Shown: one piece after another, positions 57,820 through 64,000 of the stretch
Position numbering within the stretch: the first letter of the stretch is position 1
Layout: each line of letters starts with the position of its first letter
NCBI GenBank assembly: GCA_015680685.1
Contig: MNCI01008125.1
Span: 521,398-585,397, forward strand
Direction: 5' to 3'
Origin: Gnetum montanum
Taxonomy: Eukaryota > Streptophyta > Gnetopsida > Gnetales > Gnetaceae
DNA length: 64,000 nt
Made by a program: the position numbers and the translations under genes
The notes under the pieces: generated by a model
Told to the model about the DNA's origin: nothing
The model's input: the letters and a program-made list of their open reading frames with translations, nothing else
Databases searched by the model: none

Positions 57820-59454
57820 GGATGAATCTCCCGCTGATTCAAGCCAAGGCTAAGTGGGTAGTCCTCAACAAGCTATAGGTGTTGTCTGATGAAGAGGAGC
57901 TATATTGGAGACAATGGGCATGGATAAAGTGGCTAAAGAAGGGTGACAGAAATACGAGGTTTTTCTTCACTACTACTAAGTCGAATGGTCAAGTAAAACA
58001 ACCATTCCAATTGGTGCAGGAAGGGACTACTATTGTGCATGGCCAAAATATTGCACAGGTGATGCACACATATTAGGCTAAGATTTAGGGTAAACATAGG
58101 ATGCTTTCACTGTTAATGTCGATGTGAAAGGTTATTGGGGAGGCAGAGAACCGATTGTTGCTAACACCTTTCACAAGAGTTGAGCTGGAAGAGGCGATGG
58201 CATCAATGAAGGAAGACAAGGCCCCTGGTCCTAATGGCTGGCCGGTGGAATTCTTTAAGAAGTTTGCAGACATCCTAGGGGAAAATCTTTTAGATGCTTT
58301 CAATTTGATGCTATAGTGGCAACAGATTTGCCAAGAAATTAATTGTTCCAAGATTGTCCTGATCTCTAAAATGGCAAATCCTACAGACCCATCTCAGTTT
58401 CAATCCATTGGGGTATGAAACACCTTGCTCCAGCTTTTCACCAAAACATTGGTTCGTCGACTAGCCCCGATGACGTCGTGCCTGGTTGGGAGTCATCAAG
58501 TTGGTTTCATCAAAGGATGTTTTTTGCAGAACCAAATTACTTTGATGCAAGAGATTCTAAATTCACTATAGAATGCTAGTTTCCCAAGGATGTGCTTCAA
58601 GCTGGGCATCACAAAAGCCTACGATACAATCAACTAGGAAGACTTATGGGAAATTATGATGCATAAGGGATTTGATTCTAAGTTTGTTGATTTATGCATT
58701 CAAATGTAGGCATCAAGGGTATACTCTTTTGACATTGGTGGGAAACTTTGGTGGTTTTCCTCCCCTAGCCGGGGGCTCAAACAAGGGAACCCTGCCTCCC
58801 CCTTTCTATTTATTTTTGCAATGGACACTTTACAAACCTACTCTGAGATGGAAGGTGTCAAGGGACTAGAGATTGCAAGGGTTGAATGCCTAGCAGAACA
58901 TTACGTAGATGACATTATTCTTTTCTCACAAGCGGTTGTACCACAGGCCCATGTGATCAATCAAGCACTTAGCAAAGTGGCTCAAGAGGGTGGTGTAGAG
59001 ATTAACAGGGGAAAGTTGGTGTTACATTTGCTCAACATTGATAGGTGGGTTGGGGGGAGGATCTCCCAGATCTTGGGAGTTCTTTCCGGCATAGAACATG
59101 ACTCATATTTAGGTATGTCCATTTATGCCTAGTGCTAAAGAGGGACCTCGTCTACGCTAATTTATAAAATGCAACAACGTATTGGCCATTGGACCACCCA
59201 CTTCCTTACACAAAAAGGAAGAATTGTTCTTGCTACTTTGGTACTCACAACTATTGCTACTTTTACTATTTTGGTGGCTTTCCCCTCACAGGCATCATCC
59301 TCAAGGTGGACCGGCTTGTTTGGAATTTTGTTTGGTCAGGGGAGAAGGGGATGAACAAATGCATTTGGTGTGTTGGGACACTATTTCCAGACCCCAAGAG
59401 GCTAGGGAGCTTGGAATTCTGAAGTTTCAAGATGTGATTACTGATGAGTGGTGA
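57820..59454 (+). pseudogene. LINE C ORF2: reverse transcriptase relic
   Basis: Plus strand. EEELYWRQWAWIKWLKKGDR and NTRFFFTTTKSNGQ (57890-57985) are the usual pre-RT block. Then ENRLLLTPFTRVELEEAMAS, KAPGPNGWPVEFFKKF, VGFIKGCFLQNQITLMQEIL, KLGITKAYDTIN, GFDSKFVDLCIQM, SPSRGLKQGNPASPFLFIFA, and the catalytic region AEHYVDDIILFSQA (58898-58935; YVDD where plant LINEs usually have FADD). It continues with GHWTTHFLTQKGRIVLATLV and ISRPQEARELGILKFQDV. Stops and frame changes are present. It ends exactly at the LTR beginning at 59452. It belongs to the same family as LINE A and B. Confidence 0.83.
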
Positions 59455-60182
59455 GGTACCCCTACACTCAACTATACGAATACAAGCGTTTCACGCACAA
59501 TCTGGTCGAACTCCGCAGACGAACTAGTTGTGGTATCTAGACAGTTATTCGTAGATCGCAGTTCGTTGTCTTCCCACCTGAACTAGTATTAGCTTTGTCA
59601 CGTATGGTTTAGTCCAGAGTGAGGTGTATGATGTGTTCCTACACTAATGCTACTCATGGGGATGATGGGAAATAATATCAACTAAACTAGGAGAGAGAGA
59701 CTGAGAGAAAATCTAAACTAGCCTAAGTGCGATGAGCATCCATTCCTTAATCATCCGTACACATCTTGGACCTCGTGCATGACTACCATTGGGATTACCA
59801 AACACATGGCCTAAGCACGCTACTGGGTTACCAAGTAGTCACACTTAAATGCTCGTGATTAAGTCGTACTCATTCCGCGTTACTAGAAGATAAGGGTAGA
59901 GAGATATTAACTAAGAAAGCAATAAATAACAATAACAATTAAATAATTAAGCTAAGTGGATGCTACAATGATGAGGTAATCTTGATCTTTATTGTCGATC
60001 ATGTGCGTGTCCAAGTACGTCACACTCGAATAAAGATGTCGTACAATTACAATCATCACACTGCGGGCATGCACTGGGAGAAAAGGGTTCAAAGGAAAAA
60101 CTGACAAAAAGTCCCTACCTTAGTACTAAAAAACTACAAAACTTAAGCTTCAAAAAACTCACTACCAAATCTGCCTACCTCT

Positions 60183-60190
60183 TATTTATA
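60183..60190 (-). promoter_or_regulatory. LTR TATA box
   Basis: The minus strand reads CTATAAATAAGAG, the start expected of a plant LTR promoter core, between the palindrome array and the presumed R region. Confidence 0.5.
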
Positions 60191-60203
60191 GATGAGGAGA
60201 CAA

Positions 60204-60280
60204 GCTGCGATATCGCGTCTAGGCTGTGATATCACGTACGTGATATCGCGTACGCGCTATCATGGGTGCAATATCGCAAC
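60204..60280 (-). promoter_or_regulatory. CpG-rich palindrome array upstream of the LTR TATA box
   Basis: Contains GCGATATCGCG (60207), the perfect palindrome GTGATATCAC (60227-60236), ACGTACGT, GATATCGCGTACGCGC and GCAATATCGC, all variants of one CGATATCG-centred motif within 77 bases. It sits 14 to 90 bases upstream of the TATA box on the minus strand. A related array lies at 61763-61850. It may be a transcription-factor binding cluster; the factor is unknown. Confidence 0.55.
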
Positions 60281-60300
60281 CAACAATTCATGACTCATCA

Positions 60301-60313
60301 TACCCCCACGACT
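60301..60313 (-). other. Polypurine tract at the 3' LTR
   Basis: The minus strand reads AGTCGTGGGGGTA ending at the LTR start TGATGAGTC. The 11-mer AGTCGTGGGGG recurs on the same strand at 61565-61575 and 63951-63961. Confidence 0.5.
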
Positions 60314-60492
60314 GAATGAAAACTCATCCTCGAGTTAAAGTGAGAACAAGCTCCATTGATTACACAGTGGATAGGTATGGGATTATTGACTGACGAGAAT
60401 GGATTCATGCAGCAATGTGGAATCAGAACAAAATTGAGACACAACACGAAGAACACAAAAGAAAATCCTATAACTACAAGATTGGGTGGAAC

Positions 60493-61254
60493 TCATATAG
60501 TTCCTGGTGGCGGTGGCTCCTCCATAGGTGTCTTTCCCTTGTCTTGCACTCCAGGTCTTGGGATTTGATGGTGTTGAAGTATGGCCTGGAGTTTCTCCTC
60601 TTGTAAGGCCTTGAGTGCCTTGGCGTGCGCGTAAGTTTGTGCTTGAGCCATAGAGGCATCCCAGTCAACCTTCTCTTCCGCCACCCTTTTATTCTCTATC
60701 AACAATTTATTAAGTTGCTCGGTTCTGAAAGTGTCCAGTTGGTTCTGAGCAACCTTTGGCCCTGTATTCGAAAGGTTTAATACTTCCGAAATGGCTTGAA
60801 CAGAGAAATCAACAGTCACACCACAAATGTTAATCGTGGTGCCTTCTTCTTTGTTGTGCCAAAATTGGTATGTTTCCCCTAAGTACCAGGCACTGCTTTC
60901 AGAGAGGGTAGGCCATAATGGGGACCCTTTGAGGTGATCCCTAATAGCCTCCGGAGCAAATTCTGCGAAATGTCCAAAGTTTAATTCCATGATCACTGCA
61001 GAAAATATGGACCTTTCATGGATGGCCTGAACACAATCTTGGGACAACGTGAGATGTCATCCCTGTTCTGACGCTACAGCAGCTCCTCCTTCTGCCTGCT
61101 TTGATTGTACAGTGGCAGGGTCTTCTTGGTGGATACTAAATGATTGTTCCTCCTACTCTGCATGTGGTTCGGTAGGAACTTGTCTTTCACCTCTCTTAGG
61201 TCATTTGATCCCACCTTGAGCAGGACCTTCATGTTGTCCGCGTTTCGGGGCCAT
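60493..61254 (-). pseudogene. Element-encoded protein, plant-transposon-protein-like, three stops
   Basis: From ATG at 61254 (MAPKRGQHEGPAQGG) one frame runs 254 codons to 60493, interrupted only at 61203-61201 (TGA), 61155-61153 (TAG) and 61059-61057 (TGA). The last 183 codons are open: LSQDCVQAIHERSIFSAVIM, ELNFGHFAEFAPEAIRDHLK, TYQFWHNKEEGTTINICGVT and VDFSVQAISEVLNLSNTG, then a probable helical region (QLNKLLIENKRVAEEK, KALKALQEEKLQAILQHH) and a PPPPGTI end. The GVTVDFSVQAISEVLNL block resembles the plant transposon protein family associated with Tat/Ogre elements, and loosely the antisense frame at 17.7 kb. That assignment is inference. It lies between a palindrome/TATA block (61.75-61.85 kb) and the purine tract. 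Confidence 0.6.
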
Positions 61255-61762
61255 CTGCAATCACATGGGGCCAATCGTTAGTAAGGTTGTTACCAAAGTT
61301 AGGTTATACCTTACTACTTGCCTTAATGAATTTGCTTTATCTCCGTGTGACGTTATTTATTAGGAGGAAATGTCCCCGAAAGATTATAATATTGAATCCT
61401 CTTTGCTTAGGTGGTTTCCAAATCTAGTTTCCCGGTATGACTAAGGAGATGAAATTGTTTTTGGTGCATTTATCCTTAATTTTATAATTAATTACCCTTA
61501 ATAATGGCCTTCGGGCGATGACGAATTTCAAAAAAAAGTTATGCGCTATTCGGCATGTGCCCCTCCCCCACGACTAAGCTGAACACTCCGGGTTCAAGTA
61601 GGTTCAAACGGAATGAAAATCGGAGGACCAACAAGCGAGTTATGGATATGAAAGCAAGGGGCGCGCAATCGCGAGTTGTAGAGAGAAATTTGAAAAACTT
61701 CCCCCGCGTTAATAGTTGCAAATGATGTTGATTAGTAGGGGGCGCGTATATATATATTTTTG

Positions 61763-61850
61763 GGACGCGATATTGCGTACACGATAGCGCGGACGCGATA
61801 TTGCGTACACAATAGCGCAGACGCGATATCGCGTCGACTGCGATATTAGG
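61763..61850 (-). promoter_or_regulatory. 28-bp tandem palindromic array with adjacent TATA-like run
   Basis: GGACGCGATATTGCGTACAC plus GATAGCGC (61763-61790) is repeated at 61791-61818 with one change. A third partial unit contains the perfect 16-bp palindrome GACGCGATATCGCGTC (61820-61835) and then GCGATATTAGG. On the minus strand a TATATATATA run (61757-61747) follows directly. This repeats the array-then-TATA layout of the LTR at 60.2 kb and points toward the frame at 61254-60493. Confidence 0.6.
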
Positions 61851-61881
61851 GCACTTTATAGAATGTACCAAATTTTTAGTG

Positions 61882-61902
61882 TATATATATATATATATAT
61901 AT
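61882..61902. repeat. AT dinucleotide microsatellite
   Basis: About ten AT units in a row. Confidence 0.9.
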
Positions 61903-63194
61903 TTGAAATTAAACAATGTAGACTAAGGACATCTGGACGAGCGTTCAAGGGTTCCAGGGTAATTCAACTAGTTTTGAAGGCACGAAAATTATGATGGTGT
62001 GGAATTTATCAATAAGGACCTCAGATGGTAAAGGAGAGAAAACGGCTATGTGATGGTTCATAGGAACGTTTGAATCGGAGGGATAGTAATAAGGGAAAGA
62101 ATATCGTTGAAAATACGCTGAGGGTAATAGACGGTGTGTGAAAGATGTGTTATGAGTGCAAATTACAAAAAATTACGCAAGTGGGTCCTCCCCAAAGCAG
62201 GTTCCAACCTCTAATGCCTTTGCGTAACCGCACCTTAAAATGTTCGTAGGCACTAGAAGGGTTAAATGTAATCCACACTGATTCCACAAAACACACACAT
62301 GTAAGTATCACCGAAATGAGGTAAGAATTCTACGCTATACGAGACACGAGCTACAATTACATGAACAACAAGATGAGACAGACTATAGAAGGGATTGTAA
62401 AGATTGGGACATGAGGCAACTGACCCAGGGCACAATGAATCCTGCGTGTAAAGCATGATTAATGTGTCATTAACCCGTCGTTCCAAGATCAGGACCAAGT
62501 CCATTCCTCTGATCAGTGACACCGCATTGTTTCATCCCATGATGAGCGACTATGAGAGTACCATATCAACAAGGCGTATGATCACTTGGCGTTTTGTTCA
62601 AGGGATGAGTGAATTTTGCTTTGTGGCACTTTTTTTTTTCGACTGCTGAATCCAGAGAAGCCGCCAACCTTCAGGCATGGGTGCATGTCTTTCCAATGGG
62701 ACCCCCTAGAACAGCATTGGATTTTTGAGTGCCTTTTGATTACTCTTACTCCCATTTTGCATTCGATCTACAAGGATCTTAGTACAACCACGTTGCGTGA
62801 TAACTCTCACAGACGTCACCAAAGAGAATCCGCAAGTCCCCTTGATGTCACACCCTAATCATTCCCTCTTGATCCATCCTTCTTCATTCTGGGTACAATG
62901 AACACAAAATTAATTTTAAGTTTCAAGAATGTCAAGAATATCACTGTACCCTCAAACAGAACCTCTTATTTGTAGAATGGATGAGTGGGTGTAATGGGCT
63001 CACTGTCCAAATAATTGATCACTCGAGACTGGATAACATAAAACACACCTCAACCAACGAGCCACATGAGTGTTTTATTCGTAGATGAGATTACTTATAA
63101 AAAGATAAAAAGACAAAAAGATAAAACAAGAAATTGAAAAATGAAAAACTAGGAAACAAAAAATTGTAAATTTAAGGAAAATGAAAAATATTTA
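61903..63194. other. Stretch with no recognisable gene
   Basis: Less AT-rich than the rest of the window but without a recognised motif; a 10-base T run at 62630. At 63098-63124 AAAAAGATAAAAAGACAAAA is a short A-rich tandem tract. Confidence 0.45.
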
Positions 63195-64000
63195 TTAATC
63201 CTGCTTGTTATTAGAATGGGGGATATCCCTCATAACTAAACAGTTGAGCATGGTGAGGATTAATAAATGAAAGATGAGGATCCTTGCATGTTGGAAATAT
63301 TGAAACTTACTTACCCCATTGGGGTTCACACACCTGATTATAGTAAGCATAGTGGGCAATTTATAAGATGTGGATCCCGGGTAAAGAGTTGACCCACTAT
63401 GATACTTGAGACCGTAAGATGGTATGCAAGGATCGGGATGTCGCCCTCCATGGCTATATTCATTGGGCCGTATGGTTGTTGGAGTGTTAATTGGTGGCCT
63501 TGATGAAGTGACACAAGGCGTTGGGTTCAAGGAGAAGGATGCACCACGGTGTTGGACTTGTGCTGAGTTGGAAAATACAGTAGCCTTGGAACTGTGTTGT
63601 CCCTTCCTACAGTCATGTCTAAAGAAGGAACGCCTTTGATATTGAGGAGGTCTCTCACTGCTGTTGGCAATAGTAGCACAAGTAACGTTCGTGGGTTGTT
63701 GCTGTGGTGTAGACACTTCAGGAACAGTTGGTGGTGATGTAGGAGGGAAAGGATGAGAATGTTGAAATTTAGGAGAAGTGTAAGGTACACAAGGCAGTGA
63801 TTGTGTTGAGGACATGGGCTGATAGTACTGAGGAGAATAATAATGCGGCGAGATAGAGTATGTTGACCCAGTTGGGGAAACAGGATGTTGGATTAGATAA
63901 GCATTTGGATTCGGATGATACGAAGGGTGTCTCCAGTTTAGGGATGGCTTCCCCCACGACTAGGATTGTTGCCACGGTGATTGAACACAGTATCTCTGTA
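63195..64000 (-). CDS. Pro/Ser/Tyr-rich reading frame, partial at the window edge
   Basis: A single minus-strand frame is open from 63959 to its stop at 63195 and extends to the window edge apart from one TAG at 63962-63960. It reads RYCVQSPWQQS, stop, SWGKPSLNWRHPSYHPNPNA, YLIQHPVSPTGSTYSISPHY, YSPQYYQPMSS, then HPFPPTSPPTVPEVSTPQQQ and ends YKLPTMLTIIRC and beyond. Composition is low complexity, rich in Pro, Ser, Gln and Tyr. I recognise no domain. It could be the low-complexity part of a gag or ORF1 of the element ending at 59.45 kb, since the strand agrees, or an exon of an unrelated gene. Confidence 0.45.

Larger units (their letters stand above)
59452..60300 (-). repeat. LTR, 849 bp, minus orientation (3' LTR of an element extending right)
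   Basis: Plus-strand ends TGAGGTACCCC at 59452 and ...GACTCATCA at 60300 (TG..CA). To its right the minus strand reads AGTCGTGGGGGTA, a purine tract expected just inside a 3' LTR. To its left, LINE C coding stops abruptly. It contains a palindrome array (60204-60280) and a TATA box (60190-60183) in minus orientation, as expected for U3. No partner LTR was found within the window, so the 5' LTR is lost or lies beyond 64 kb. Confidence 0.6.

Noticed and set aside
59452-60300. Pairing of this LTR with sequence at 62-64 kb
   Set aside because: I compared the ends and several internal words and found no matching second copy inside the window.

Overview
This window is plant nuclear DNA. It is AT-rich and filled with plant-type LTR retrotransposons (Ty3/gypsy Tat-like and chromovirus-like, and Ty1/copia), plant L1-type LINEs that carry a zf-RVT zinc finger, and one plant double-stranded-RNA-binding (DRB) gene with introns. 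Most elements are very old: frames are broken by stops, LTR pairs differ visibly, and elements sit inside one another. That would fit a large, slowly purged genome such as a gymnosperm, but the species call is a low-confidence inference. I see no rRNA, tRNA or CRISPR.

Layout. 1-4.1 kb: no gene recognised. 4.1-6.4 kb: gag, primer site and 520-bp LTR of a SIRE-like copia element (minus). 6.4-8.3 kb: pol relic of a Tat-type gypsy element (minus). 9.5-27.7 kb: one ~18-kb Tat/Ogre-like element (plus) with decayed LTRs, gag, protease, then about 7.4 kb of non-pol DNA, then RT, RNase H, a second (archaeal-type) RNase H and integrase. The inserted stretch holds an antisense multi-exon reading frame and three successive degenerate repeat fields. 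28.4-28.75 kb: a second fragment of the SIRE-like element, fused to a chromovirus-like gypsy relic (28.75-32.5 kb, minus) whose LTR starts at 32.488 kb. 33.2-36 kb: little recognised.

36.1-38.1 kb holds the only clear host gene, a DRB4-like two-dsRBD protein (minus). Its dsRBD exons are intact, but its 3' exons are damaged. A cleaner copy of those two 3' exons lies 20 kb away at 56.5-56.75 kb. 39.3-46.5 kb: a LINE reverse transcriptase split by a nearly complete copia element (39454-44992, 5-bp target duplication). 46.9-50.1 kb: a second LINE with ORF1 and an endonuclease-RT ORF2. 51.75-55.6 kb: a younger copia element, internally deleted and flanked by ~148-bp direct repeats where 5 bp is expected. 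57.8-59.45 kb: a third LINE of the same type, cut by an LTR.

59.45-64 kb is the youngest-looking part and is less AT-rich. It holds an 849-bp LTR in minus orientation with a purine tract. It also holds an open reading frame stopped only at sites that fit C-to-T change, two arrays of CpG-rich palindromes each sitting just upstream of a TATA-like box, and a Pro/Ser/Tyr-rich reading frame that runs off the window. The least explained signals are the 7.4-kb insert with its antisense gene, the palindrome arrays, and the long flanking repeats of the second copia element.
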